Shown here piece by piece: positions 9,255 to 19,095 of a DNA stretch of 64,000 bases. The position numbers and the translations under genes are program-made. Source of the DNA: Bacteriovorax stolpii (GTDB lineage: Bacteria > Bdellovibrionota > UBA2428); contig CAMCVE010000006.1 in NCBI GenBank assembly GCA_945881775.1, positions 1 through 64,000 on the forward strand. Reading direction: 5' to 3'. How positions within the stretch are numbered: position 1 is the stretch's first letter; each line of letters begins with the position of its first letter. Below the pieces are notes generated by a model that saw only the letters and a list, made by a program, of their open reading frames with translations, searched no databases and was not told the DNA's origin.

Positions 9255-9274
9255 TTCGCAGAAACCGCTTGCCG

Positions 9275-10900
9275 TTAACTGTTCATGTTGGCGATAAACT
9301 CATCGTTTGTTTTGAAACGCTTGAGCTTGTCGATCATGAACTCCATGCTATCGACGGCGCTCATTGGCGAGAGGACCTTACGAAGGATCCAAAGCTTTTG
9401 GAGCGTGTCGTTCTTGATGAGCAAGTCTTCTTTGCGAGTGCCGGACTTGTTGACGTCCATACAGGGGAAGATCCGCTTTTCCATCAGCTTCCGGTCCAGA
9501 GAAATTTCGCTGTTACCTGTGCCCTTGAACTCTTCAAAAATGACTTCGTCCATACGGCTGCCGGTTTCAATCAGCGCAGTGGCAATGATTGTCAGAGAGC
9601 CGCCGTTCTCAATGTTACGAGCGGCTCCGAAGAAGCGTTTGGGACGTTGAAGTGCGTTTGAGTCGACACCACCGGACAGAATTTTGCCAGAGGGAGGAAC
9701 AACGGAGTTGTAAGCGCGACCAAGGCGCGTGATCGAATCGAGTAAGATCACGACGTCTTTTTTGTGCTCCACAAGGCGCTTCGCTTTTTCAATGACCATT
9801 TCGGCGACTTGAACGTGGCGCTGAGCGGGTTCGTCGAAGGTCGAGAAAACGACTTCGCCCTTCACAGAGCGCTTCATGTCAGTGACTTCCTCAGGCCGCT
9901 CGTCCACCAGAAGAACGATCAGGGTGACTTCGGGGTGGTTCCGAGTGATCGCGTTGGCGAGATCCTGCATCATCATCGTCTTGCCGGCCTTGGGAGGCGC
10001 AACGATGAGTGCTCGCTGCCCTTTACCGATCGGCGCGAAAAGGTCGATCACTCGTGTGGTCATGTTCGAAGGATCGAACTCCAGATTAAAGCGCTCGTTA
10101 GGATAGAGGGGCGTGAGATTCTCGAAGAGGATCTTTTGACGAGCAACGCTGGGATCTTCATCGTTCACCGTGTCCAGACGCAAGAGAGCGAAGTAGCGCT
10201 CTCCAGGATTTGGAGGACGAACTGATCCACCTACGGTGTCTCCGGTGCGCAGCGAATTCTTACGAACTTGGCTAGGTCCGACGTAGATATCATCGGGGCT
10301 TGCGAAATAGTTGTAGTCTGACGAACGCAGGAATCCAAAACCGTCCGGGAGAATCTCTAAGACTCCCTCGGCGTAGATCGCTCCTCCGGCTTTTGCGTGA
10401 GCCTGAAGAAGCGTGAAGGTGAGATCTTGACGACGAAGGCCAGAAGCGTTGTCGACGTAGTACTTCTCTGCGAGCTCCACGAGATCTTTGATTGGCATCT
10501 CGCGCAGTTCACGTATGTTGAGCTTTTCGACGATCGGCTGCGTCAGTCGCGGACGCTCTTCCTTGCCAGAATCATCATCTCCACCAAGATCGGCATTGGG
10601 GGCGTTGTTGGCGTGGCGGGAGCGGTTCTGATGATGGTTGTGATTGTTTTGCTGCTGCTGGCCTTGGCCAGAGTGTTGGTGGCTCGCATTGTTGTTCTGA
10701 TTGCCCTGGGGTTGCGGCCCCGCCGTTCCTTGGGAGTCCGCGCCGTCCGCTACAGACTCTTGAGATGATTGAGGATCGAAGGAAGCGTTGCCACCGGATT
10801 CATTCCCGCCATCGCGGCGCTTCTGGGAGTGGGGTTTGCCACGCCCTTTGTTAAAGCGACCGCCACCGCGTTTTTGTGACTTTTCTGGGTTTTCGGACAT
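9275..10900 (-). CDS. rho: Transcription termination factor Rho with long low-complexity N-terminus
   Basis: A 541-residue hexameric RNA-dependent ATPase that ends transcription. Residues 1-125 are a Gly/Asn/Gln/His-rich disordered extension. The Rho_N helical domain starts near 127 ([19 protein letters not shown]), followed by the cold-shock-like RNA-binding domain ([13 protein letters not shown]). The ATPase core has Walker A (APPKAGKT), Walker B ([10 protein letters not shown]) and the [10 protein letters not shown]-loop region. GGAGG lies 9 bp before the ATG. N-terminal insertions of this kind are known in Rho from several phyla and can affect RNA binding or drive condensate formation. 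Confidence 0.96.
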   Translation of the reverse strand: MSENPEKSQKRGGGRFNKGRGKPHSQKRRDGGNESGGNASFDPQSSQESVADGADSQGTAGPQPQGNQNNNASHQHSGQGQQQQNNHNHHQNRSRHANNAPNADLGGDDDSGKEERPRLTQPIVEKLNIRELREMPIKDLVELAEKYYVDNASGLRRQDLTFTLLQAHAKAGGAIYAEGVLEILPDGFGFLRSSDYNYFASPDDIYVGPSQVRKNSLRTGDTVGGSVRPPNPGERYFALLRLDTVNDEDPSVARQKILFENLTPLYPNERFNLEFDPSNMTTRVIDLFAPIGKGQRALIVAPPKAGKTMMMQDLANAITRNHPEVTLIVLLVDERPEEVTDMKRSVKGEVVFSTFDEPAQRHVQVAEMVIEKAKRLVEHKKDVVILLDSITRLGRAYNSVVPPSGKILSGGVDSNALQRPKRFFGAARNIENGGSLTIIATALIETGSRMDEVIFEEFKGTGNSEISLDRKLMEKRIFPCMDVNKSGTRKEDLLIKNDTLQKLWILRKVLSPMSAVDSMEFMIDKLKRFKTNDEFIANMNS

Positions 10901-10974
10901 TTGAAGTTGCCTCCGGGGTTAGATGTGTGGGGAGAGTTTGAAGAGGGCTAGAACGAATGTGTTGCCCTTAATCT

Positions 10975-11003
10975 TCATTACGGCTCACCACGCGCCCTGT
11001 CAA
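10975..11003 (-). promoter_or_regulatory. Putative rho promoter
   Basis: Minus strand: a perfect -35 TTGACA (10998-11003), exactly 17 bp of spacer, and a weak -10 TAATGA (10975-10980), about 75 bp before the rho start codon. It sits in the divergent rho/ftsK intergenic region. Confidence 0.5.
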
Positions 11004-11071
11004 TAGTCTGCCTCTGGCTCTTTACGAAGCCCCGTGACATATTGGAATTAGAGGGTTTTTTTTCAATTACC

Positions 11072-13441
11072 ATGGCTGCAGTGATTCGCAACAAACGTGA
11101 TCCCGAAATAAAGACTCATTGGCGCTCGGTTGGACTTTTTGCCTTTGCAAGTCTGGCGCTGATTCTTGCCCTGGGCTCCTATCATCCGCAAGACCCTAGC
11201 CTCAATACCTTCAGCTCCCCCTGGCTCGAACCCCAGAACGTCTTAGGGTATTTTGGATCCTGGTTCTCAGACATTTTCTATCAGCTCTTCGGATATGCGG
11301 CCTGGTGCTGGCCATTGCTTTGGGGCAGTACGGTCATCCGTTGGCTCACCCAAGACCAAAAAGACGAAGCCGTTTTCAAAACACGTGACTGGGGTGGACT
11401 CGCACTCGCAGTCTGTGGACTCGACCTCCTTATTCACCTTCTCGATTTTTCGGGTGAAGCTCTCGGATTCCCACCCCAAGGACTTTTGGGCATCGCCATT
11501 TCAGGCGCCACTCTCCCTCTCTTTGGGAAGATTGGATCGTACTTCCTTGTCGTTTTTGCGAGCTGGCTCTTTTGTATGTTGTGGTGGGAGGAACTCCCGT
11601 TCCACATGCTTCGCGGTTTGCGCCATGCGGCCCGAGCGCTTCACGGAATGGTCATGCGATCTTCAGGCAACCCCCAGACGCAGAGCCCAGGCGCCCTGAA
11701 GCGTCCGAACAGATTCGGCTCCCTCATCGCCCTCATGGCCCATACAGTGACCAAAACTGTCGCCGCCTTTGTGCGTTTTTTCACGACACTTCGCGGTGTC
11801 CGCTTAGCCCGCGAAAATTCCAATTCTTCGCCCGCCGTGTTGCCTGTCACACCCCTTGAAGCCTCTCCGGAGACCGAAGAAAGCAAAGAAGAGGCGGAAG
11901 AAGACGAGGAATCCGAAGAGCTGTCTGCGAACTCCGCCAGGCCCACCATTCGCATGGGTGGAAACGAGAAGCGCGCCCCTGAAAAAGACAAAGTGCGGCC
12001 TAAAGCGGGACGTTCTGCCGACGAGGTCACCAACTGGCAACTTCCTCCGCTCTCGCTGCTACAATCGGCCAAGACCAAGATCAAGGGACCCACACAGGAA
12101 CAGCTCTATGCAACCGCAGAACGCATCACCAATGCGCTAAAGAGTTTCGATATCGAAGGCGAAGTGGTCGAAGTTTCTCCCGGACCCATCATCACGATGT
12201 ATGAATTCCAACCGGCTCCCGGCGTGCGAGTGAACAAGCTTGTCTCCGCTCAAACCGACCTCGCGATGACACTGGGAGTTCCCAGCGTCCGCGTTGTCGC
12301 TCCGATCCCCGGAAAATGTGTCGCAGGCATTGAGGTTCCCAATCTCCAGAAACAAGAAATTGTTCTCAAAGATGTCTTCGAAAACACCAAAGACCGCGTC
12401 GCCAATATGAAACTGCCCCTTGTGTTTGGTGTCGACACTGAGGGCAACGCCGTTGCTGAAGATCTCGCGCGCATGCCCCACCTTCTTGTGGGTGGAGCTA
12501 CGAACATGGGCAAGTCTGTTCTCGTGAACTCAATGCTCACAGGACTTCTCTGCCGCTTTACACCCGAACAACTTAAACTCATCGTCGTCGACCCAAAGCT
12601 TGTTGAGTTCAAAGTTTTCGAAGACATTCCTCACCTGCTCCTGCCAGTGGTAAACGATCCTGCAGACGCAAGTCAGGCGCTGAAATGGGCTGTTGGAGAA
12701 ACCAAGCGACGCTATCTAGAGATGCAAAAAGTCTCAGCCAAGAACCTCGAGGCCTACAACAAAAAGGTCGGCGAAGGGAAAGTCGAAAACGCCGAACAGT
12801 TCCCCTACATTCTCATCATCATCGACGAGCTCGCAGAACTCATGCTCACCGCCAAGAAAGACGTCGAGCAATCGATCGTCCGTCTCTCGCAGCTAGCGCG
12901 CGCCGCGGGTATCCACCTTATTATGGCGACTCAACGCCCCTCTGCCGATGTGGTCACCGGGCTGATCAAGTCCAACTGCCCCAGTCGCGCAGCGCTGCGC
13001 GTGGCATCGGCTTCGGACAGTCGCATCGTGCTGGATTGTTCAGGAGCCGAGCAGCTTCTGGGTCGGGGCGATATGTTCTTCACCAACGCAGGCCCCATGG
13101 GCCTTAGGCGCATGCAAGGATCCTTTGTTTCTGACGAGGAAATCGAGCGGGTCTGCGACTTCTGGCGCGAACAGGGCGAACCCTCATACCGCGAAGAAAT
13201 CCTTGCCCCAGAGGACGATGCGCTTGCAATGGATCTCGAGGGCAGCGCTGAAAACGTGGACTCTCTCTTTGGTGATGTCCTTGAATTCGCTAAAGAAAAA
13301 GGCAAGGTTTCAACGTCCCTGATTCAGCGACGCTTCCAGATCGGATACACACGCGCGGCTCGAATTATGGACCAACTGGAACAACGAGGCATCGTCGGCG
13401 AGCCAGGTGCCGCCGGGAAGGCCCGCGACGTCATCATGTGA
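11072..13441 (+). CDS. ftsK: DNA translocase FtsK/SpoIIIE
   Basis: A protein of about 789 residues. The N-terminus has several membrane segments anchoring it at the septum, followed by a short acidic/charged linker and the motor domain with Walker A (GGATNMGKSVLVN) and Walker B (ILIIIDELAELM). The C-terminal winged-helix gamma domain (STSLIQRRFQIGYTRAARI) reads KOPS-type sequences. It pumps chromosomes through the division septum and activates XerCD. The linker is far shorter than in E. coli FtsK. I chose the ATG at 11072 (MAAVIRNK); a TTG at 11042 is in frame. lolA and rimO follow on the same strand. Confidence 0.95.
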   Translation: MAAVIRNKRDPEIKTHWRSVGLFAFASLALILALGSYHPQDPSLNTFSSPWLEPQNVLGYFGSWFSDIFYQLFGYAAWCWPLLWGSTVIRWLTQDQKDEAVFKTRDWGGLALAVCGLDLLIHLLDFSGEALGFPPQGLLGIAISGATLPLFGKIGSYFLVVFASWLFCMLWWEELPFHMLRGLRHAARALHGMVMRSSGNPQTQSPGALKRPNRFGSLIALMAHTVTKTVAAFVRFFTTLRGVRLARENSNSSPAVLPVTPLEASPETEESKEEAEEDEESEELSANSARPTIRMGGNEKRAPEKDKVRPKAGRSADEVTNWQLPPLSLLQSAKTKIKGPTQEQLYATAERITNALKSFDIEGEVVEVSPGPIITMYEFQPAPGVRVNKLVSAQTDLAMTLGVPSVRVVAPIPGKCVAGIEVPNLQKQEIVLKDVFENTKDRVANMKLPLVFGVDTEGNAVAEDLARMPHLLVGGATNMGKSVLVNSMLTGLLCRFTPEQLKLIVVDPKLVEFKVFEDIPHLLLPVVNDPADASQALKWAVGETKRRYLEMQKVSAKNLEAYNKKVGEGKVENAEQFPYILIIIDELAELMLTAKKDVEQSIVRLSQLARAAGIHLIMATQRPSADVVTGLIKSNCPSRAALRVASASDSRIVLDCSGAEQLLGRGDMFFTNAGPMGLRRMQGSFVSDEEIERVCDFWREQGEPSYREEILAPEDDALAMDLEGSAENVDSLFGDVLEFAKEKGKVSTSLIQRRFQIGYTRAARIMDQLEQRGIVGEPGAAGKARDVIM

Positions 13442-13495
13442 CCCGGATTGAATGGGGATTGACGCCCCGCTCCTATTTGTGGAGAATGCGCCCCA

Positions 13496-14221
13496 ATGAA
13501 ACGGTCTTTGATTTTGATTTTACTCGCAAATTTTGGCGTGGCTTCGGCCGTAGCTCAGAAGCCAAAAACAAATACACCCGCTGCCAAAGCTGATGAGATT
13601 TCGCCACAGACCGAGCTTGTTTTAAAGAGTCTCTCTGAGCGCTACGAGAAGCTGCGCCTGTGGAAAGCGAAATTCTCTCACAACAACAAGTCCGCAGCCC
13701 TTGGCACCACCAAATTCTCGGAAGGTGATTTTGTGTTCTCTTACCCGAATCGCTTTCGCTTCAGTCTCAACGGACCTTCTGAGATCTCGGATTTTATAAG
13801 CGACGGCGAGCAGGGCTGGTACGTGAAATTCCCTAAAGGCCGCAAGTCACCGGCACTCGTTCAACATTTTTCCAAAGTCGGAAACCTCGAGCTCGATAAG
13901 TATCTTATCCTCCTACGCGGACTTCCTTCGTACACGCCAGAGAGTCGCACGAAACTGCTCAAGGACTTTAAGGTGTCCTCGAACGTGAATTCGAAAATGC
14001 TCACACTCGTGCTCGAGCCACGTATGTCCGAAGACCTCGTGAGAGTGGAGCTCGCTTTCGAGCAACTCAAAGAGTATCCCGACAGTGCCCTCATCGCAGA
14101 CTCTCTCGGCGGAGAATCGACAATCAAGATCAGCGATGTGGTGCGCCTGCAAAAAGTCTCGCCCGAAGACTTCAAGCCGAAATACCCCAAGGATTCGCGC
14201 GTGGAAGAGGTTAAGAACTAA
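13496..14221 (+). CDS. lolA: Outer-membrane lipoprotein carrier protein LolA-like
   Basis: A 241-residue exported protein. The signal peptide ends near AVA-QK (about residue 21). The mature part has the LolA pattern: an N-terminal helix (LKSLSERYEKLRLWKAKF), then a half-barrel with GDFVFSYPNRFRF and GEQGWYVKFP. LolA ferries lipoproteins from the LolCDE complex across the periplasm. It lies 55 bp after ftsK, the same order as ftsK-lolA in E. coli, and one base before rimO. Sequence divergence makes the family call likely rather than certain. Confidence 0.85.
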   Translation: MKRSLILILLANFGVASAVAQKPKTNTPAAKADEISPQTELVLKSLSERYEKLRLWKAKFSHNNKSAALGTTKFSEGDFVFSYPNRFRFSLNGPSEISDFISDGEQGWYVKFPKGRKSPALVQHFSKVGNLELDKYLILLRGLPSYTPESRTKLLKDFKVSSNVNSKMLTLVLEPRMSEDLVRVELAFEQLKEYPDSALIADSLGGESTIKISDVVRLQKVSPEDFKPKYPKDSRVEEVKN

Positions 14222-14222
14222 G

Positions 14223-15572
14223 ATGAAAAATATCCACATGATTTCTCTCGGCTGCGCGCGCAACCTCGTTGATTCCGAGGTCATGCTCGGTCTCATGAAG
14301 CGCGATGGTTACGCCATCACAGGTGACCCATCTAACGCCGATGTGATCGTCGTGAACACGTGTGGCTTTATCGACAAGGCAAAAAAAGAAAGCGTCGATA
14401 CGATTCTTGAAGCCGCTTCGTTCAAGGACCCCGACAAGGGCCGCTGCCAAAAGCTCATCGTCGCGGGATGTCTTGCCGAAAGATACCCGGGCGAACTCAA
14501 AGAATCACTTCCTGAGATCGACCTTGTCATGGGCACAGCCGGTTTTTCAAAAATCGTCGATGAGCTCACGAAGATCGATTTGGTCGAGAACAAATCCTCC
14601 TACGACGGCATCCGAATCGACCATGAGCGCCTGAAAGACTACGATCTTCCTCGTGTGAACACGCAGCCATTTTGGCGTGCATATCTCAAGCTTGCCGAAG
14701 GTTGCGCCAAGCGCTGCAGCTTCTGCGTCATCCCTGATCTGCGCGGGCCCCTTCGTTCACGCGCGATCGAATCTCTTGTCAAAGAAACCCAAGACCTCGT
14801 CGCCACAGGAGTGCGCGAGCTAAATCTTATCGCCCAAGATCTCACCGACTACGGGCGCGACCGCAAAGATGGCGCCTCGCTTGCAGCCCTTTTGCGAGAA
14901 CTTGTCAAAATCCCTGAACTCAAGTGGATCCGCCTTTTCTATGTTTACCCGGACCAGCTCTCCGACGACGTGATTGAGCTCATTAAGTCCGAAGAAAAAA
15001 TCTGCAAGTACCTCGACATCCCGCTTCAGCACATCGACGACGAGGTGCTTGCGAACATGAATCGCAAAACTACGGGTGATCAGATGCGCCAGATGCTTGT
15101 GCGCCTCAAACGCGAGATTCCCGAAATTGTAATGCGCACCTCTCTGATGGTGGGATTTCCTGGTGAGACAAAAGTGCAGTTCCAAAAACTTGTCGACTTT
15201 GTCGGCGAGGGACATCTCGACCAAGTCGGAATCTTCACCTACTCGCACGAAGAAGGCAGCCGCTCAGCCAAACTCTTTAAAGACGATGTCACCGCTCGCG
15301 AAAAAACACGCAGGCAAAAGGTGCTCTATCAGGCTCAGCAAGATGTCCTAGCCTCCAAACTCGATACCTGGGTTGGGCGCGAGATCGAAGTGCTCATAGA
15401 AGGCTTTCACGACGAAACCCCTCTGCTCCTCAAGTCACGTCACTACGGACAGGCTGCTGATGTCGACAACATCACGATCATCAACCGTGGCTCAGCGAAC
15501 AAGGGCGACTACGTTCGGGTTCGCGTGACCGAGCGAGTGGGCCCCGATCTAGTCGCGGAAATTCTTACCTAG
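14223..15572 (+). CDS. rimO: Ribosomal protein uS12 methylthiotransferase RimO
   Basis: A 449-residue radical SAM enzyme that methylthiolates Asp89 of ribosomal protein S12. The N-terminal UPF0004 domain starts SLGCARNLVDSEVMLG, as in RimO rather than MiaB. The radical SAM motif is CAKRCSFC (CxxxCxxC) followed by VIPDLRGPLRSR. A C-terminal TRAM domain binds the substrate. The frame is open upstream into lolA, but the ATG one base after the lolA stop gives the conserved N-terminus. Confidence 0.96.
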   Translation: MKNIHMISLGCARNLVDSEVMLGLMKRDGYAITGDPSNADVIVVNTCGFIDKAKKESVDTILEAASFKDPDKGRCQKLIVAGCLAERYPGELKESLPEIDLVMGTAGFSKIVDELTKIDLVENKSSYDGIRIDHERLKDYDLPRVNTQPFWRAYLKLAEGCAKRCSFCVIPDLRGPLRSRAIESLVKETQDLVATGVRELNLIAQDLTDYGRDRKDGASLAALLRELVKIPELKWIRLFYVYPDQLSDDVIELIKSEEKICKYLDIPLQHIDDEVLANMNRKTTGDQMRQMLVRLKREIPEIVMRTSLMVGFPGETKVQFQKLVDFVGEGHLDQVGIFTYSHEEGSRSAKLFKDDVTAREKTRRQKVLYQAQQDVLASKLDTWVGREIEVLIEGFHDETPLLLKSRHYGQAADVDNITIINRGSANKGDYVRVRVTERVGPDLVAEILT

Positions 15573-15704
15573 AGATACCCTTGATATACGGTGCAACCGG
15601 GCGCCAAAAAAGAATCTCTTTTCATTTGCGGGCTCGGCCCGTCGATGGCGCCGCCAGTGAAAGCTTGCTAGACTTTCTGCAGGAAGCTTTGGGGGTCCGA
15701 AAAA

Positions 15705-16802
15705 GTGAATTACAAATTGTCTCTGGACACTAGAGCCGCATCAAACGCGTACGGCTTGGGCTTGTTCGGGCTCTTGTGTGCGATCTTCTTCGGCCTCTCC
15801 TCACCGACTCTGAAAGCTTCTCAGCTCGGTCCTATCCTGCCGACGCACCACTTTCCGACAGATCGGAGCTTCCACCTCGCCTACCGTTTTCATTTTATTA
15901 ACTCGTCGTCGAATTTTTTGGAAAGACTCGTCACGGACCCACTCACAAACAACGCTCGTTTGCGCATCATCCGCCACGAGCTGATTCCGGAGTTTCAGCC
16001 CAATCGAAAGTTGAGTTTTGGAGCGCGTGTGGTCCTTGATTCTTTGTCGATGACGGCCGATTCAGGATCGTGGGCCGGAAGAACCACTCTCGGCGACCAA
16101 GCTTTCTTTGTAGAATTTCGCGTGCTCGATGAGCCGGGATCTTCGCTGGGTTTCGCAGGTGTTGTGAAGATTCCCTCTTACAGCAATCCAACGCTACTTG
16201 AACTTACAGAGAGTAGCGCGCCCAACAACACTCTTTTGCCGGGTGATGCACAAACAGACACCACCTTGCTTCTCACGACAGAGTATTGGGCGGGCGCCAA
16301 TCTACGCCTTCGCGCCGACGCCGGCCTCACGAAGCGTCTTGACGGCTACGCCTCGGAGTTACCGTACAATTTGTCGATAGGTGTCGTTAATCCCAAGATG
16401 GATTTTGAACTTCGACTTCGTGGCAACTTTTCTCTCGGCAAAGGGGAATCCAACGACACCGACACAGAGACTATTCGTGAGGCCTTTTCGAATTCCGACT
16501 ATGCTTACTCGCCCAGCCCCTGGGTGATGGTCATCGAACCCAACGTTGAGTTATGGCTCTCTGCAAAGACCGCGGTTTCGCTTCAGTATTCTTATTCAGT
16601 CATGGGCAAGAATTCGCCCTCTTATCATGCGATGTCTGCAGGACTCATCTACCGCTGGGCCGAAACACACAACAGCCCCCGCAAGACCTTCAAAGAGGTT
16701 CCCATCTACACAGACCAAGAGTCAGGTAGGTTCGAGGGAGATTCAACAACTCCGCAATCAGAGTCGCTCTACCTCGACGAAGATCCCGTGTTTGAAAAAT
16801 AA
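15705..16802 (+). CDS. Predicted outer-membrane beta-barrel protein, unknown function
   Basis: A 365-residue protein with a GTG start (GGGGGT about 9 bp upstream). An N-terminal hydrophobic segment (GLGLFGLLCAIFFGLSS) with a possible cleavage site at LKA-SQ indicates export. The remainder alternates polar and hydrophobic residues in strand-like blocks (LSFGARVVLDSLSMTA, VELWLSAKTAVSLQYSYSV), ending in a strand with an aromatic residue (GLIYRWAE) before a short charged tail. This pattern is typical of transmembrane barrels. No family recognised. Convergent with the downstream gene. Confidence 0.7.
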   Translation: MNYKLSLDTRAASNAYGLGLFGLLCAIFFGLSSPTLKASQLGPILPTHHFPTDRSFHLAYRFHFINSSSNFLERLVTDPLTNNARLRIIRHELIPEFQPNRKLSFGARVVLDSLSMTADSGSWAGRTTLGDQAFFVEFRVLDEPGSSLGFAGVVKIPSYSNPTLLELTESSAPNNTLLPGDAQTDTTLLLTTEYWAGANLRLRADAGLTKRLDGYASELPYNLSIGVVNPKMDFELRLRGNFSLGKGESNDTDTETIREAFSNSDYAYSPSPWVMVIEPNVELWLSAKTAVSLQYSYSVMGKNSPSYHAMSAGLIYRWAETHNSPRKTFKEVPIYTDQESGRFEGDSTTPQSESLYLDEDPVFEK

Positions 16803-16817
16803 TTTTCCCTGAAAGGC

Positions 16818-17597
16818 CTAAGCCTTGCCACTCTTTTCGAGACGACGAATTCCTCGGAAGATTCCTGTGCTGCGCGAGACCGCGGTCCAAGTCGACCCGA
16901 GACACATGAAGTAGATTCCGAATTTTACGAGATCGTCGCCCCAGCCCCAGAAATACTCAAACAGAGGAGCCATCGACATGGTCACTGAAAGAACAATCAT
17001 GCGCTCTGCCCGCTGAAAGAAACCTCGCTGTCCAAGTTCCGGAAAACCAAGACCTTCTGCGCGCGAGCGCGAATAGCTCACCACCTGCGAAGCAGCAAAG
17101 CCCATAAAAATCACAATAAAGAGTGGATCATCATTACGGAAATAGCGCGTGAGTCCGTAAAAAATCGCAACTTCACCGACACGGTCGAGCGTAGAATCCA
17201 GAAAGGCACCTGACTTGAGCTTGATCTCACGCAGACGCGCGAGTTGCCCGTCGTAAATGTCGCACGTCGCAGCGAGAATCACGAACCAGCCGCCAACTCC
17301 AAAGTCCCCAATCGAAAAAAAGTATCCTGCAACAAAGGAAAGAGCGAGCCCCCAATAGGTCAATGCGTTGGGCGAAACATTCCAATCAACCAACTTCTTC
17401 TTGAATGGACCAATCACGAAGTACCAGTATTCTCTGAAAATGGCATTGCTCACAAAGCTCCGTGGACGACGCTTGGTTTCGTCGCTGAGCTCACGTTTAG
17501 GGTAGATAAACAGAGCGAAGACCGCAAAAATCAGAAGCATGCAGCCGTTCACAACAAAGAGCCAAAGCACTGAAAAAGGCATTGATTGTATGTCCAC
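16818..17597 (-). CDS. CDP-alcohol phosphatidyltransferase family protein
   Basis: A 259-residue integral membrane enzyme with the complete family signature D-x2-DG-x2-AR-x8-G-x3-D-x3-D, seen as DIYDGQLAR followed by GAFLDSTLDR. Such enzymes move a phosphatidyl group from a CDP-linked lipid to an alcohol (glycerol phosphate, inositol phosphate, serine). About six membrane segments are visible. The acceptor cannot be told from the sequence. The start is GTG overlapping the upstream stop by one base (TAGTG), implying coupling with the preceding small gene. Confidence 0.85.
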   Translation of the reverse strand: MDIQSMPFSVLWLFVVNGCMLLIFAVFALFIYPKRELSDETKRRPRSFVSNAIFREYWYFVIGPFKKKLVDWNVSPNALTYWGLALSFVAGYFFSIGDFGVGGWFVILAATCDIYDGQLARLREIKLKSGAFLDSTLDRVGEVAIFYGLTRYFRNDDPLFIVIFMGFAASQVVSYSRSRAEGLGFPELGQRGFFQRAERMIVLSVTMSMAPLFEYFWGWGDDLVKFGIYFMCLGSTWTAVSRSTGIFRGIRRLEKSGKA

Positions 17598-18151
17598 TAA
17601 AACCTCAGCTTTTCTAGTTCCAGACCCAACGCGGCTGCTGTCTCGGATTCGCCCAGACAGTGCGCAACAAGAATCTTTTTCTCAAGGAGATCGGGGAAAA
17701 CGCCCTCTCTCACCTCTATCTCTTTTAATTCAGCTTGCGCAAGCCGACAATCTCCAGACCCTAAAGCCCGACGCGCTTTTTCCCAACGAGGGGCGCTCGC
17801 CTCAAAGAACAAGAGTCCCTTCAGTCGCTCAGACCAAAAACTCTTGAGCCCCGCACAGGTTTTACTTGGTGTGATACGGTTGCTGCACTCGTTGGCAAGA
17901 CCCAGCGCTTGCACATAGGCACTGAGCTGAAGCCGATCTTTTCGCCCCACCAAATTTTCGAGAAAGGCCTCCGCGAGAACCAGATCGTCTGGCCGATGTT
18001 TGAGGGCCTCAGTCCGGAGTGTGTCGAGTTCAGAGACAGCTCCACGTTCCGCGAGGTAGTTCATAGCCTCCTCCCAGACCCTGGAATCGACTTCCTGAGC
18101 CCGAAGGGACCGACTCAACGTTATGGCGCAACAGAGAATCAATAAAAACAA
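17597..18151 (-). CDS. Small exported protein, unknown, possibly helical-repeat
   Basis: Encodes about 184 residues from a TTG at 18151, or 203 from an ATG at 18208. The shorter form starts with a signal-peptide-like segment (FLLILCCAITLSRSLRAQ) and has GAGGAGG ten bases upstream; the longer form would begin in the terminator of the preceding gene. The rest is helical and Leu/Ala/Glu-rich (EEAMNYLAERGAVSELDTLR; CRLAQAELKEIEVREG) with paired cysteines, reminiscent of TPR-like repeats, but no family is assigned. Coupled to the downstream phosphatidyltransferase gene. Confidence 0.65.
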   Translation of the reverse strand: MFLLILCCAITLSRSLRAQEVDSRVWEEAMNYLAERGAVSELDTLRTEALKHRPDDLVLAEAFLENLVGRKDRLQLSAYVQALGLANECSNRITPSKTCAGLKSFWSERLKGLLFFEASAPRWEKARRALGSGDCRLAQAELKEIEVREGVFPDLLEKKILVAHCLGESETAAALGLELEKLRF

Positions 18152-18183
18152 GAAAGGGAAGCCTCCTCGCGGAGCTTCCCTTT
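18140..18183 (-). terminator. Intrinsic terminator overlapping the start of the next gene
   Basis: Minus strand: AAAGGGAAGC pairs with GCTTCCCTTT around an 11-nt loop, followed by CTTGTTTTTATT. It is placed to end transcription of the gene at 18217-18849, yet it covers the 5' end and ribosome-binding site of the next gene. Confidence 0.75.
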
Positions 18184-18216
18184 CAGCTAACTGCAAACGC
18201 AAAAACATTATCTAAG

Positions 18217-18849
18217 CTATTTCTTGCCGAAATCTTTCAAAAGCATTTCGACGGGACCCATTTGGGACTGGACCTTCACTTTGAGCATTCCATCGAGGTT
18301 GACGTCGATCGGATTGATCCAAGCTTCGAGCTCTTGGGTCTGACCCTTTGAGGTCACTTTTGCCTTGATGTACATACAGTCAAATTTCCCTGCAGGAACC
18401 TCAACGCTGGTCTCAAATTGCTCGAGGATTTCCAACTGGTCATCGCCGCCAACTTCTTCCTTTTTGCCGTTCACGATCAACTCAAGCACCTTGCCATTTG
18501 AGCGGTCCATGAGAGCTTCTGTCTTTTGTTTTTGGCCGAGGATCGAGACTTCGTTATTGAACCAGAAGGCATTACGAGCCGGCTCGTCTTTTGCGACAAC
18601 CTTGTGGCCGGTGCCGGGGAAGGGGAGCGACAACTTGATGGTGTTGTTGTGGTACTCGCCCACTTGCCAGTTGATTAGGTTGTTTGCTGCGAGACCGATC
18701 TCGAGCTGTTGAACAAGCAGAACAATGCGAGCGACTTCGCTCGAAAGGTGAGAGCTGGACGCGTCGACGACTTGCTCAGCCTTCACAGTTGCGGTTGCGG
18801 ACATTCCTGCGACCAGAGCGGCCGACATCATGACTTTCACAAATTTCAT
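18217..18849 (-). CDS. Exported protein of unknown function
   Basis: A 210-residue protein with a clear signal peptide (MKFVKVMMSAALVAGMSATATVKA, cleavage after VKA) and an ideal GGGAGG ribosome-binding site. The mature part is beta-rich and contains VEVPAGKFDCMYIKAKV and ELEAWINPIDVNLDGMLKV, resembling periplasmic half-barrel proteins of the DUF3108/LolA type in texture only. No family recognised. An intrinsic terminator follows. Confidence 0.75.
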   Translation of the reverse strand: MKFVKVMMSAALVAGMSATATVKAEQVVDASSSHLSSEVARIVLLVQQLEIGLAANNLINWQVGEYHNNTIKLSLPFPGTGHKVVAKDEPARNAFWFNNEVSILGQKQKTEALMDRSNGKVLELIVNGKKEEVGGDDQLEILEQFETSVEVPAGKFDCMYIKAKVTSKGQTQELEAWINPIDVNLDGMLKVKVQSQMGPVEMLLKDFGKK

Positions 18850-18954
18850 AGATCCTCCCACGGGGCGCGAGTGCAAGCCCCAAGCATTAAGTCTTACTTC
18901 GGGGGTTTGACGGTGTAAAATTCCGGGACCAAGAATTTTTCTCCACACCACATG

Positions 18955-18988
18955 GCAAAAAAAAACCGGCCCCTTGGGGGGGCCGGAG
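18955..18988 (-). terminator. Intrinsic terminator of the barrel-protein gene at 19096-20358
   Basis: Minus strand: CCGGCCCC pairs with GGGGCCGG through a short loop and is followed by seven or more T. It lies about 110 bp after the stop codon of the gene at 19096-20358 and before the gene at 18217-18849. Confidence 0.88.
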
Positions 18989-19095
18989 TTCTACACTGCG
19001 CTCCGTAAAAGCACTGATGGAAAGCATTGTTGTCGTACTGGTTGCGGATCACGAAGGATATCCGGCCCTTACCACAGCGTAGAAATCGTTAACAA

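Noticed and set aside
13459-13487. TTGACG-17-GAGAAT as a lolA promoter
   Set aside because: The -10 would overlap the only ribosome-binding site and leave almost no leader; lolA is more likely co-transcribed with ftsK.
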